Below are positions 9,606 to 17,483 of a DNA stretch of 64,000 nt, piece after piece. A model generated the notes under the pieces. The model searched no databases. It was not told where the DNA came from and worked only from the letters and a program-made list of their open reading frames with translations. Numbering within the stretch: the first letter of the stretch is position 1; each line of letters starts with the position of its first letter. Source of the DNA: Rhodococcoides kroppenstedtii (GTDB lineage Bacteria; Actinomycetota; Actinomycetes; Mycobacteriales; Mycobacteriaceae); the NCBI RefSeq assembly GCF_900111805.1, contig NZ_FOJN01000002.1, forward strand, positions 310,001 through 374,000, in the 5' to 3' direction. The translations under genes and the position numbers were made by a program.

Positions 9606-9621
9606 AGGAGGCGACCGGGTG
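9606..9621 (+). other. Strong upstream ribosome-binding site and GTG for a longer SigH isoform
   Basis: AGGAGG at 9606-9611 is followed after 7 bases by GTG (9619-9621), in frame with sigH and 59 codons before the standard start. The site lies inside the transcript expected from the stress promoter at 9518-9544. S. coelicolor SigR has a comparable unstable long isoform made from the induced transcript, with about 55 extra N-terminal residues. Confidence 0.6.
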
Positions 9622-9795
9622 ATCGCGACATCAGTCGACGAGCACGTCGCACGGTCCCGGGCGGTGACCGCGAAGCGTGTCATCCCGCCGGTATCGTGGT
9701 GGTACGAGGTCGACGGCGCGGCTCCCGCCGCTGCCGTGTCGGTGGGCGAGACGTCCGCCGCAACCGTGTCGACCGCGGCAACCGAAGGGACCCCC

Positions 9796-10467
9796 GTGAC
9801 GGACGACCAGCCCGGCACCACCACGGGCGCAGTCGATCCGGCGGTGCTCGAGACCGAGGACGGAATCCGTTCCCGGGCCAGTGCCGAAGATCTGACCGCG
9901 CGATTCGAGCGGGACGCGCTGCCGCTCGTGGACCAGTTGTACGGCGCTGCGCTGCGCATGACGCGCAACCCCTCCGACGCCGAGGATCTGGTCCAGGAGA
10001 CCTACATCAAGGCGTACACGGCGTTCAAGAGCTTTCGTGAGGGCACGAACCTCAAGGCGTGGCTCTACCGCATCCTGACCAACACGTACATCAACTCGTA
10101 TCGGAAGAAGCAGCGTCAGCCGGCGCAGTACCCGACCGACGAGATCACCGACTGGCAGTTGGCGGCCACGGCCGAGCACTCGTCGACGGGTCTGCGGTCG
10201 GCGGAGGTCGAGGCTCTCGACACGCTGCCCGACGACGACATCAAGGCTGCCCTCGCCGCCCTTCCGGAGGAGTTCCGGATGGCCGTGTACTACGCCGACG
10301 TCGAGGGGTTCCCGTACAAGGAGATCGCCGAGATCATGGGTACGCCGATCGGCACCGTCATGTCCCGGCTGCACCGCGGCCGCAAGCAGTTGCGGCACGA
10401 ACTGGCCGAGGTCGCACGGGAGCGAGGCTTCCTGCGCACCACCGCACCCGAGGAGGTCGTGCGATGA
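9796..10467 (+). CDS. sigH: ECF RNA polymerase sigma factor SigH/SigR, thiol and heat stress
   Basis: A 223-residue group-4 sigma factor. Region 2 covers [20 protein letters not shown] through the [18 protein letters not shown] segment, and region 4 ends with a helix-turn-helix at [20 protein letters not shown]. Such factors switch on thioredoxin, protease and thiol-repair genes when the paired zinc anti-sigma factor is oxidised. GTG 9796 (after GAAGGGA at 9784-9790) matches the usual length. An in-frame GTG at 9619 with a stronger ribosome-binding site would add 59 residues. The stop overlaps the rshA start as ATGA, so the two are cotranslated. Confidence 0.93.
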   Translation: MTDDQPGTTTGAVDPAVLETEDGIRSRASAEDLTARFERDALPLVDQLYGAALRMTRNPSDAEDLVQETYIKAYTAFKSFREGTNLKAWLYRILTNTYINSYRKKQRQPAQYPTDEITDWQLAATAEHSSTGLRSAEVEALDTLPDDDIKAALAALPEEFRMAVYYADVEGFPYKEIAEIMGTPIGTVMSRLHRGRKQLRHELAEVARERGFLRTTAPEEVVR

Positions 10468-10799
10468 GCTCGCGAGATGTCGACGACGACAGCCAGTTCG
10501 AGGAGCTCGACTGCTCCGCCGTCCTCGCGGACGTCTGGGTGATGCTCGACAACGAGTGCGACGAGGCCAGTCGGCAGCGGGTGCAGAAGCACCTGGACTC
10601 CTGCGGTTCCTGCCTCGCCCAGTACGGCATCGAGGAGAAGATCAAGTCGCTGGTGGGCCGCAAGTGCGGCGGTGACCGCGCGCCGGACGGTCTGCGGGAA
10701 CGGTTGAAGATCGAGATACGTCGCACCGTGACCGTGATCGAGACGGACTCTCTCGACACGAACACTCGGGGCACGGACGTCGAATCCGGGCGTCGCTGA
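10464..10799 (+). CDS. rshA: Zinc-binding anti-sigma factor RshA (ZAS family)
   Basis: A 111-residue cytosolic anti-sigma factor that binds SigH under reducing conditions and lets go when its cysteines form a disulfide. The ZAS motif H-x3-C-x2-C is at H43, C47 and C50, with C17 and C32 upstream as further candidate ligands. The ATG at 10464 overlaps the sigH stop, giving matched amounts of the two proteins. A perfect hairpin terminator (10811-10841) follows 11 bases after the stop and closes the operon. Confidence 0.92.
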   Translation: MSSRDVDDDSQFEELDCSAVLADVWVMLDNECDEASRQRVQKHLDSCGSCLAQYGIEEKIKSLVGRKCGGDRAPDGLRERLKIEIRRTVTVIETDSLDTNTRGTDVESGRR

Positions 10800-10810
10800 C
10801 GATCGAGTAC

Positions 10811-10841
10811 GGGGCCGGACACGCCATGCGTGTCCGGCCCC
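10811..10841. terminator. Perfect hairpin between rshA and the bL37 gene
   Basis: A 13-bp perfect stem, GGGGCCGGACACG (10811-10823) with CGTGTCCGGCCCC (10829-10841), has loop CCATG. It lies between convergent genes and can end transcription from both sides. No long U-tract follows, which is usual for high-GC actinobacteria. Confidence 0.8.
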
Positions 10842-10866
10842 GTCGTCGTCACCGAGTGGTGAGGAT

Positions 10867-10941
10867 TCAGCTGTTGGGTCGCTTGCCGTGGTTGGCGGCG
10901 TTCCCCTTGCGGCTGCGCTTCTTGCGTCCTCGCTTGCCCAT
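10867..10941 (-). CDS. 50S ribosomal protein bL37 (24 residues)
   Basis: A 24-residue, very basic peptide, MGKRGRKKRSRKGNAANHGK followed by RPNS. It matches the actinobacterial ribosomal protein bL37 first seen in mycobacterial 50S structures, where the gene also lies between rshA and the biotinyl-protein gene. GAAGGAG sits about 7 bases before the ATG at 10941, a strong ribosome-binding site for so short a gene. It is easily missed by gene finders because of its size. Confidence 0.85.
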   Translation of the reverse strand: MGKRGRKKRSRKGNAANHGKRPNS

Positions 10942-11062
10942 CGCGATCTCCTTCCTTCTCGTTCGCTCCAGTTTCTCACGTGTGGTTGGCTGTACCGCGA
11001 CCGGCCGCGCACCGGCCGACGGTGACCGCGCGGTTCTCCGACGACGAGGGGTGGGCAGCGAG

Positions 11063-11278
11063 ATGGCCGAGGACGTTCGGGCCGAGATGGTGTCGACGGT
11101 GTTCCAGATCGTGGTCGCGCCGGGTGACCGCGTCGCGGAAGGCGATCCCGTCGTCATCCTGGAGTCGATGAAGATGGAGATTCCCGTGCTGGCGGAGTCC
11201 GCCGGGACCGTCGCCTCGGTCGACGTCGCGGTGGGCGACGTCGTCCAGCAGGGCGACCTCATCGCCGTCATCGCCTGA
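11063..11278 (+). CDS. Small biotin/lipoyl attachment-domain protein (TB7.3-like)
   Basis: A 71-residue protein that is a single biotinyl domain. ESMKME (near residue 35) is the attachment motif with the modified lysine. It is the counterpart of M. tuberculosis Rv3221c (TB7.3), whose carboxylase partner is not settled. The ATG at 11063 follows a GAGG-like site. It lies 18 bases upstream of the sensor-kinase gene, as in mycobacteria. The C-terminal VAVGDVVQQGDLIAVI is the usual end of the biotinyl fold. Confidence 0.88.
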   Translation: MAEDVRAEMVSTVFQIVVAPGDRVAEGDPVVILESMKMEIPVLAESAGTVASVDVAVGDVVQQGDLIAVIA

Positions 11279-11296
11279 CTCGCACGCCACCCGCCC

Positions 11297-12787
11297 GTGT
11301 CGACGCTGTCGGAACTGCTCGCCGCACACACCGATCTGCCCGGTCACGCCGTCGACCATCTCCAACGGCTGGTCAGCGAGTGGCAACTCCTCGCGGACAT
11401 CTCGTTCGCCGACGTCCTGCTCTGGGTTCCCACGGCGGCGCCCGCTCGCATCCTCTGCGTCGCTCAGTGTCGCCCCACCACCGCACCGACCGTGATCCCG
11501 ATGGACAAGGTCGGGGCCGTCGTGGACGACGACGAGCACCCCGAAGTGGCGCAGTGCTTCGACTCGGGTGCCGTGGAGCGGTCCGCGGCCCGACCGGGCG
11601 TGGAAGCGGGGGAGTACGTCCCGGTCGCCGACGCCGTGCCGGTGCGGGTCCGCGGACGCGTCGTGGGTGTCCTGACGCGCGAGTCCGCCCCGGTGTCCCG
11701 GCGACCGCCGAGTCTGCTCGAGGCGGCGTACCGCGAGTCGGCCGCACAGTTCGGCGACATGATCGCGGAGGGCACGTTCCCGACCGCCGCCGAGCCGGGC
11801 GACGTCAACTCGAGCCCCCGGGTGGGCGACGGTTTCATCCGTCTCGACACCGCGGGCATCGTGACCTACGCGAGCCCGAACGCCGTGTCCGCGTACCACC
11901 GCATGGGTCTGACCACCGATCTGGCGGGTCACGACCTCGCGGCGTCGACACGCGGGTTGGTCACCGACCCGTTCGACGGTGACGAGATCGCCGCGCACAT
12001 CGGCGCCGCCGTGCGCGACGCCGGGGGACGCCGGATGGAGATCGACGCACGGGGAGCCACCGTGCTGCTGCGCACGCTCGCCCTTCGGCGCGCGGACCGT
12101 CCGCTGGGAGCGGTGGTCCTGGTCCGTGACGTGACCGAGGTCAAGCGACGCGACCGTGCCCTGCTCAGCAAGGACGCGACCATCCGCGAGATCCACCATC
12201 GAGTGAAGAACAACCTGCAGACCGTCGCGGCGCTGCTGCGGCTGCAGGCGCGTCGGACGGAGAACGGCGAAGCCCGCACGGCGTTGCAGGAATCCGAGCG
12301 TCGCGTGACGTCGATCGCCCTGGTGCACGACGTGCTGTCCAACTCCGTCGACGAGGTGGTCGACCTCGACGAGGTGGTGGACCGCTTGCTGCCGGTGATG
12401 GCGGACGTGGGCTCGGTCTCGGCGGACGTCGCGGTGCGGCGCGACGGCGCGCTCGGTCGATTCCCCGCGGAACGGGCGACACCACTGGTCATGGTGCTCA
12501 CCGAACTGATTCAGAACTCCCTCGAGCACGGCTTCGAATCGGGCGCGTCGGGGCGGGTGGACATCCTGGCCGAGCGGTCCGCGCACACACTCACCGTCAC
12601 CGTGCGCGACAGCGGCCGCGGCGTTCCACCGGGCTTCGACCCGCGCACGTCCGGTCGACTGGGTCTGCAGATCGTGACCACGCTCGTCGACGTCGAACTC
12701 GGCGGCTCCATCGCGGTCGCGGGTGGGCCGGACGGGGGGACCGACGCGACGGTCCGGGTCCCGGTCGGGCTGACGCGACGCGGGTGA
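11297..12787 (+). CDS. pdtaS: Sensor histidine kinase PdtaS
   Basis: A 496-residue soluble histidine kinase: a GAF-type N-terminal domain (about 1-150), a PAS domain (about 170-285), a HisKA_2 helix with EIHHRVKNNLQ (phospho-acceptor at H300/H301), and an HATPase domain (NSLEHGF, DSGRGVPPGF, GLQIV). It matches M. tuberculosis PdtaS (Rv3220c), which with PdtaR, an RNA-binding ANTAR regulator encoded elsewhere, responds to copper and nitric oxide. There is no membrane segment. GTG 11297 is the best start. No response-regulator gene is adjacent. Confidence 0.9.
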   Translation: MSTLSELLAAHTDLPGHAVDHLQRLVSEWQLLADISFADVLLWVPTAAPARILCVAQCRPTTAPTVIPMDKVGAVVDDDEHPEVAQCFDSGAVERSAARPGVEAGEYVPVADAVPVRVRGRVVGVLTRESAPVSRRPPSLLEAAYRESAAQFGDMIAEGTFPTAAEPGDVNSSPRVGDGFIRLDTAGIVTYASPNAVSAYHRMGLTTDLAGHDLAASTRGLVTDPFDGDEIAAHIGAAVRDAGGRRMEIDARGATVLLRTLALRRADRPLGAVVLVRDVTEVKRRDRALLSKDATIREIHHRVKNNLQTVAALLRLQARRTENGEARTALQESERRVTSIALVHDVLSNSVDEVVDLDEVVDRLLPVMADVGSVSADVAVRRDGALGRFPAERATPLVMVLTELIQNSLEHGFESGASGRVDILAERSAHTLTVTVRDSGRGVPPGFDPRTSGRLGLQIVTTLVDVELGGSIAVAGGPDGGTDATVRVPVGLTRRG

Positions 12788-12811
12788 GTGCGGCATTCGC
12801 CGAACAGACGA

Positions 12812-12857
12812 AGCCCGGCACACGACAGAGCCCGGCACACGACGGAGCCCGGCACCC
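12812..12857 (+). repeat. 17-bp tandem repeat that triplicates a terminator arm
   Basis: AGCCCGGCAC recurs at 12812, 12829 and 12846, an exact 17-base step; the first two units continue ACGACRG. Only the third copy is directly followed by the matching 3' arm of the hairpin at 12846-12873. Confidence 0.8.
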
Positions 12858-12873
12858 CCGTGGGTGCCGGGCT
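12846..12873. terminator. Hairpin terminator between pdtaS and whiB1
   Basis: AGCCCGGCACCC (12846-12857) pairs perfectly with GGGTGCCGGGCT (12862-12873) around a CCGT loop, followed by TT. It lies between the convergent pdtaS and whiB1 genes and can serve both. Confidence 0.8.
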
Positions 12874-12902
12874 TTCGACCTCTTCGAGCGTTCTGCCTCG
12901 GG

Positions 12903-13157
12903 TCAGACGGCGGAGCGAGCGCGGGTGCGCGCGTTACGACGCTTCAGCGCGCGACGCTCGTCCTCGCTCATGCCACCCCACACGCCGGCGTCCTGGCCGG
13001 ACTCGAGGGCCCAGGCCAGGCAGTCCGCGGTGACGGGGCAGCGGTTGCACACGACCTTGGCATCGGCGATCTGGGCGAGAGCCGGGCCGCTGTTTCCCAC
13101 CGGGAAGAACAGTTCCGGGTCCTCGTCGCGACAGATAGCCTTGTGGCGCCAATCCAT
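12903..13157 (-). CDS. whiB1: WhiB1, iron-sulfur transcription factor
   Basis: An 84-residue Wbl protein, the same length as M. tuberculosis WhiB1. Cluster ligands are C9, C37, C40 and C46 (C-x2-C-x5-C), followed by the turn GVWGGM and a basic tail (RRALKRRNARTR) for DNA binding. WhiB1 is an essential, nitric-oxide-sensitive 4Fe-4S protein that binds the main sigma factor. The ATG at 13157 has GAGGAG about 10 bases upstream. A CRP-type site (13313-13328) lies in its promoter region, fitting known CRP control of whiB1 in mycobacteria. Confidence 0.95.
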   Translation of the reverse strand: MDWRHKAICRDEDPELFFPVGNSGPALAQIADAKVVCNRCPVTADCLAWALESGQDAGVWGGMSEDERRALKRRNARTRARSAV

Positions 13158-13312
13158 CTTCTTACTCCTCACCGAGCGCGCGCACGCGCTTGTCGTTTCG
13201 TGGTCGCGTCGACGGACGCGTTCAGGGCTTACAGGGGGCTTTCAGCCGGTTTTCACGGTCTTGTTGTCGAACAGTTCGCGAGCGAGCCGAAGCATGTTTC
13301 CGCGCTGTTACT

Positions 13313-13328
13313 TGTGAATGCTTTCACG
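13313..13328. promoter_or_regulatory. CRP/GlxR-type binding site upstream of whiB1
   Basis: TGTGA-N6-TCACG at 13313-13328 differs from the CRP consensus TGTGA-N6-TCACA at one base. It lies 156 bases upstream of the whiB1 ATG. In M. tuberculosis, whiB1 is a known CRP target, which supports the site. Confidence 0.65.
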
Positions 13329-13420
13329 AACCAGGGATAAGTCAATAGACGACGCGGTCTCCGTGGCCAAGCTCACTGACGATCCGGTCATCGGACCTAC
13401 CGAGGTGCGGTGACGTTCGC

Positions 13421-14446
13421 TCATCGCGGCGTCGTACCCGTTTCCGCGTGGTTCGACACACCGAGGTCGGCTCGGGGCGCCACGACATCGAGCGCGTCCG
13501 GTGCGGACACGAACCGCACTTCGGTCCGTTCGCCCAGGTAGTCGCCGTCGACCTGAAGACCGACGGGATCGCTCGCGCGCACCACGACGCACCGCGTGTC
13601 GTCGGTACGCAGCAGTCTCGACGACGACGGTTCGCGCGACGGGGACAGCAATTGCGCCACCACACGAAGAGACGGCAGTACCGCGGTGGTCCGCATCCCG
13701 AACACCCCGAGTCCGGTTTCGAAACGCGTGGTCGGATTGGTACGAACGGGGCGATCGTTCAAATACGTCCACGGGTCGGTGTTGGTGACGAAGACGTAAT
13801 GCACGCCGTTTTCCTCGGGCCCGTCCTCGACCCGGACCGACAACTTCGGGTCCGCACGTTTGCGCCGGAAGAACGTCGCGATCGCCGTGCGCACGTACCG
13901 GGACGGGGACACCGGCTCCCCGCTACGCCGGCCCTTGTCGATCGCCGCACAGACGTCGGCGTCGAGACCCATCCCGGCGTTGAAGAGAAACCAGCGCCGA
14001 TCGTCCGATCGACCGTCGACCACCCGGACGCAGTAGCCGAGGCCGATGCGTCGACGCTGCTCGGCCCCGATCAGATCGATCAGCTGATTGGTCGCCGCGA
14101 CGGGATCGCGCTCGATACCCAGGGACCGAGCGAACACGTTGGCCGACCCACCCGGGACCACGGCCAGCAGCGGCACCGGACCCACGGTGACCGACTGCAT
14201 CGACGTCGGCGCGGGCGTGCCCAGCAGGCCGTTCACCACCTCGTTCACCGTGCCGTCGCCGCCGTGCACGATCACCAGGTCCAGACCGGCCCGACGAGCC
14301 TCGCGACCCAACTCGGTGGCGTGCCCGCGATGCGTGGTCTGGGCGACCTGCAGGCTCACCCGGCTCGCCAACGCGTGTGCCACCAGGTCACGACCGGCGG
14401 GAGTGGTCGAGGTGGCGTGGGGGTTCACGATGAGGATGGCTCGCAC
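13421..14446 (-). CDS. Diacylglycerol kinase/YegS-family lipid kinase (Rv3218-like)
   Basis: A 341-residue lipid kinase with the DAGK catalytic fold: RAILIVNPHATS at the N-terminus, GGDGTVNEVVNGLLG near residue 55, and PGGSANVFARSLGI near 90. It probably phosphorylates a diacylglycerol-like or related lipid at the membrane face, using ATP and magnesium. The GTG at 14446 is chosen because it starts directly before the conserved first strand; longer frames add Arg/Pro-rich sequence. It is divergent from the membrane-protein gene at 14518. M. tuberculosis has Rv3218 at this spot. Confidence 0.82.
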   Translation of the reverse strand: MRAILIVNPHATSTTPAGRDLVAHALASRVSLQVAQTTHRGHATELGREARRAGLDLVIVHGGDGTVNEVVNGLLGTPAPTSMQSVTVGPVPLLAVVPGGSANVFARSLGIERDPVAATNQLIDLIGAEQRRRIGLGYCVRVVDGRSDDRRWFLFNAGMGLDADVCAAIDKGRRSGEPVSPSRYVRTAIATFFRRKRADPKLSVRVEDGPEENGVHYVFVTNTDPWTYLNDRPVRTNPTTRFETGLGVFGMRTTAVLPSLRVVAQLLSPSREPSSSRLLRTDDTRCVVVRASDPVGLQVDGDYLGERTEVRFVSAPDALDVVAPRADLGVSNHAETGTTPR

Positions 14447-14517
14447 GAGGCTCCAGACTAGACGCGGCCGTCGTCGGCTCCCGTCGCTCGCGCCGGGTGG
14501 TGCTCTAGGGTGACCGT

Positions 14518-14958
14518 GTGTCCGCCACACCCCCGTCGACCGCCACCCCGCTCCCGGTGCGGATCGCGGGCGCACTGGTCTCGCTCGAGGGGACCGTCGC
14601 CGTCGTGGTGGCCGTCGTCCTGGTCGTCCGCGGTCTCGCCGGAGCGGACGAATCCGTCGTCAACGGGTTCGGCAGCGCCATCTGGTTCGCCGTCCTCGGC
14701 GGGGCCGTCCTGACCGGTGGCATCGCCCTCGTCCTCGGACATCGCTGGGGACGAGCACTGGCGCTGGTCGCTCAGTTGCTGCTGCTCCCAGTGGTGTGGT
14801 CCCTGCTCACCGACTCCGATCGACCGGTCCTCGGCACCGTCCTCGGCGTCGTGGTGGTCGTCGTCCTGGTCTGCCTGTTCTGCCCGCCGGCCGCCCGCTG
14901 GATGGTCACCGAGTACGCCGATCCGGACGACCGACCGGACGCCGACCGACCGGCGTAA
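14518..14958 (+). CDS. Four-helix membrane protein (Rv3217c-like), function unknown
   Basis: A 146-residue protein with four likely membrane helices, at about residues 14-40, 52-72, 80-100 and 103-123, and a short acidic C-terminal tail (EYADPDDRPDADRPA). It matches the position and size of the mycobacterial integral membrane protein Rv3217c. There is no known function or catalytic motif. The GTG at 14518 is 71 bases from the divergent lipid-kinase start. Confidence 0.75.
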   Translation: MSATPPSTATPLPVRIAGALVSLEGTVAVVVAVVLVVRGLAGADESVVNGFGSAIWFAVLGGAVLTGGIALVLGHRWGRALALVAQLLLLPVVWSLLTDSDRPVLGTVLGVVVVVVLVCLFCPPAARWMVTEYADPDDRPDADRPA

Positions 14959-14964
14959 TCCCTG

Positions 14965-15055
14965 CGCTCGGTGCTCCGGCTCCTCTGGTCGCAGCTCCAC
15001 TACGCTCCGTGCTCCGGTTCAGCTGGTCGCAGCTCCGCTACGCTCCGTGCTCCGG
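14965..15055 (+). repeat. 38-bp tandem repeat, about 2.4 copies
   Basis: A unit starting CGCTCSGTGCTCCGG and ending TCGCAGCTCCRCTA begins at 14965 and again at 15003; a third partial copy begins at 15041. The copies differ at a few positions. The last lies inside the 3' end of the convergent phosphatase gene (15038-15679), so it forms part of that protein's tail codons. Confidence 0.8.
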
Positions 15056-15679
15056 CGGCACGTTGTGCGACACCACCTGCCGGAACCCGTGCTCGAATCC
15101 CAGGACCGTCGACCCGGCCGGCCCGAGGGCGAAACGCCGTCCCTCGGTGACGGGTTCACCGATCCACCGGGCGATCAGGACGCGGGAGAAGTGCCCGTGC
15201 CCGACCACGACGACGTCTCGTTCCGGCAGCGTCGCCGACACCACCGACAGCACGAGGTCCGCGCGCGACGACGCCGCATCCGCCGTCTCGCCACCCGGGC
15301 AGGGGTGAGTCCACACCGTCCAGTGCGGGACCTCCCGACGGATCTCCGGGGTGGTCAGCCCTTCGTACTCGCCGTACTCCCACTCGCGCACGGCGTCCCA
15401 CCGGCGGTCGACCGGCAGGCCCGCCAGTTCCGCGGTGCGGAGGGCCCGCGCCCGCGGGCTCGTCACCACCAGCGGGTCGCGCAGGCCCAGCGCCGCGATC
15501 CGCGCGCCGGCGGCCCGCGCCTGATCCTCGCCACGCTCGGTCAGCGGAACGTCCGTCACCGAGGTGTGCCGCCCCGTGCGCGCCCAGTCGGTCTCCCCGT
15601 GGCGGAGCAGCACCACGCGCGCGTCCGGGCGCAGCGGATCGGATTCGGGGCGGTGGTCACGGCCGTGGTCGTCGAGCAC
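15038..15679 (-). CDS. Histidine phosphatase superfamily protein (Rv3214/Gpm2-like)
   Basis: A 213-residue acid-phosphatase-type member of the phosphoglycerate-mutase-like superfamily. The catalytic motif VVLLRHGETDW is near residue 25, with the second histidine in VVVGHGHFSRVL. Its M. tuberculosis counterpart Rv3214 was once named gpm2 but acts as a phosphatase. The GTG at 15679 is preferred because AGGAAGGA lies 7-8 bases upstream; an ATG at 15697 is possible but has no such site. The C-terminus overlaps the 38-bp repeat. Confidence 0.83.
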   Translation of the reverse strand: MLDDHGRDHRPESDPLRPDARVVLLRHGETDWARTGRHTSVTDVPLTERGEDQARAAGARIAALGLRDPLVVTSPRARALRTAELAGLPVDRRWDAVREWEYGEYEGLTTPEIRREVPHWTVWTHPCPGGETADAASSRADLVLSVVSATLPERDVVVVGHGHFSRVLIARWIGEPVTEGRRFALGPAGSTVLGFEHGFRQVVSHNVPPEHGA

Positions 15680-15693
15680 GACGCGATCCTTCC

Positions 15694-15744
15694 TCATCGG
15701 TGACGCAGGCTCATCGACGACACAGGTTCGTCGGTGACGCAGGT
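15694..15744 (+). repeat. Three imperfect 17-bp direct repeats between divergent genes
   Basis: Units at 15694, 15711 and 15728 share the pattern TCRTCGRYGACRCAGGY. They lie between the leftward phosphatase and the rightward MFS exporter, next to the phosphatase start. Evenly spaced direct repeats here could be operator half-sites, or a small local duplication. Confidence 0.55.
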
Positions 15745-15853
15745 CTCGGAGAACTCGCTGGAACAAACCGGCCGTATGCATGTTTACTTCTCGGGTTCCT
15801 CCCACCGCTCTCGAAGCGAGGAACGAGTGCGCGAGAGAAGGAAGTCACCGATC

Positions 15854-17419
15854 ATGACCGATCGAACCACCGAGTCCGTCCCGGCGACCGGAGCGGACGA
15901 GCCCTCCATTGCGACCGCCGCCGCGGAGCGCGGCCTGGACGCGACCGTGCTCAAGATTGCGGGCGTCATCGTCATCGGTGCGATCATGTCGATCCTCGAC
16001 GTGACCGTGGTCAGCGTCGCGTTGCCGACGTTCGCGGCCGAGTTCCGGACGACCTACGCGAGTGTGGCCTGGACGATGACCGGCTACACGCTGGCCCTCG
16101 CCTCCGTCATTCCGCTGACCGGGTGGGCCGCGGACCGCTTCGGCACCAAGCGTCTCTACCTGACGGCTCTGGTTCTCTTCGTCGCGGGCTCGATGCTCTG
16201 CAGCGTGGCGTGGGACATCACCTCGCTCATCGTGTTCCGCGTGCTGCAGGGCTTCGGCGGCGGCATGCTCATGCCCCTCGGCATGACGATTCTGACCCGC
16301 GCCGCGGGGCCCGATCGCATCGGTCGCGTCATGGCCGTGCTCGGTGTGCCCATGCTGCTCGGCCCGATCGCCGGACCGATTCTCGGCGGGTGGCTCATCG
16401 ACGCCGCGAGCTGGCACTGGATATTCCTCATCAACGTGCCGATCGGCATCGTCGCCCTGGTCGCGGCGTGGACGGTGCTGCCGAAGGACGCTCCGCAGCC
16501 GTCGCAGTCCTTCGACGTGGTCGGAATGCTGCTGCTCTCGCCGGGCCTCGCACTGTTTCTCTTCGGCGTCTCGTCGATTCCCGAGACCGGCACCGTGCTG
16601 TCCGCCCGCGTGCTCGTGTCCGCGGTGGTGGGCCTGGCCCTCGTCGCCGCCTTCGTGGTCCACGCGTTGCGGACCGAGCACCCGCTGATCGATCTGCGCC
16701 TGTTCCGCAACCGCTCGCTGTCCGTCGCCGTCGTGGCGATGAGCTTGTTCGCGATCGCGTTCTTCGGTGCCGGGCTGATCTTCCCCAGCTACTTCCTGCA
16801 GGTGCGGGGCGAGACCACGCTGGCCGCCGGGTTGCTGCTGGCACCCCAGGGCCTCGGCGCGATGGTGTCCATGCCGATCGCCGGCAATCTCGCCGACCGC
16901 ATCGGTCCGGGACGCATCGTGATCACCGGCATGGCCCTGGTCACCGCGGGTATGGCGGTGTTCACGCAGGTGGGTCCGTCGACGTCCTACGTGATCCTGC
17001 TGGGCGGCCTGTTCGTCATGGGTCTGGGCCTCGGCGCGACGATGATGCCGATCATGACGGCCGCGCTGCAGACGCTCGACGACGCGTCGGTGGCCCGTGG
17101 ATCGACGCTGATGAACATCATCCAGCAATCCGCCGGCTCGGTGGGTACCGCGGTCATCTCGGTGGTGCTGACGAACCAGTTGCTCGATCGCGCCGCCGCG
17201 GGCCCGGCGATGGCCGCGCAGAGCGACCCGGAGATCGCCGCGGCCCTGCCGCCGGGTGCGGTGGAGGCGGGGCTCGCCCAGGCCGCGGACGCGTTCGGGT
17301 CGACCTTCCTGGTGGCGACGATCATCGTGGCGTTCACCTTCGTCCCGGCGTTCCTGCTGCCGCGTCGCAAGGTCACGCCGACCGCCGGGGCGGGCGCTGC
17401 ACCGACGCTGCTGCACTGA
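15854..17419 (+). CDS. MFS drug-type exporter, DHA2 (14-helix, EmrB/QacA) family
   Basis: A 521-residue transporter with about 14 predicted membrane helices. It has the DHA2 motifs LDVTVVSVALPTF (motif D1, first helix), GWAADRFGTKR (motif A) and VLGVPMLLGPIAGPILGGWL (motif C). It probably exports hydrophobic or cationic compounds using the proton gradient; the substrate is not evident. The ATG at 15854 follows GAGAAGGAAG; an in-frame ATG at 15734 would add 40 residues across the intergenic repeat and is less likely. It lies between genes that are closer neighbours in mycobacteria. Confidence 0.87.
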   Translation: MTDRTTESVPATGADEPSIATAAAERGLDATVLKIAGVIVIGAIMSILDVTVVSVALPTFAAEFRTTYASVAWTMTGYTLALASVIPLTGWAADRFGTKRLYLTALVLFVAGSMLCSVAWDITSLIVFRVLQGFGGGMLMPLGMTILTRAAGPDRIGRVMAVLGVPMLLGPIAGPILGGWLIDAASWHWIFLINVPIGIVALVAAWTVLPKDAPQPSQSFDVVGMLLLSPGLALFLFGVSSIPETGTVLSARVLVSAVVGLALVAAFVVHALRTEHPLIDLRLFRNRSLSVAVVAMSLFAIAFFGAGLIFPSYFLQVRGETTLAAGLLLAPQGLGAMVSMPIAGNLADRIGPGRIVITGMALVTAGMAVFTQVGPSTSYVILLGGLFVMGLGLGATMMPIMTAALQTLDDASVARGSTLMNIIQQSAGSVGTAVISVVLTNQLLDRAAAGPAMAAQSDPEIAAALPPGAVEAGLAQAADAFGSTFLVATIIVAFTFVPAFLLPRRKVTPTAGAGAAPTLLH

Positions 17420-17483
17420 CCTCGTCGCGCCACACCGGGGCGAGGTGCGGCGCGGGGTCGGCCGTGATGACAAGATCGTGCGC

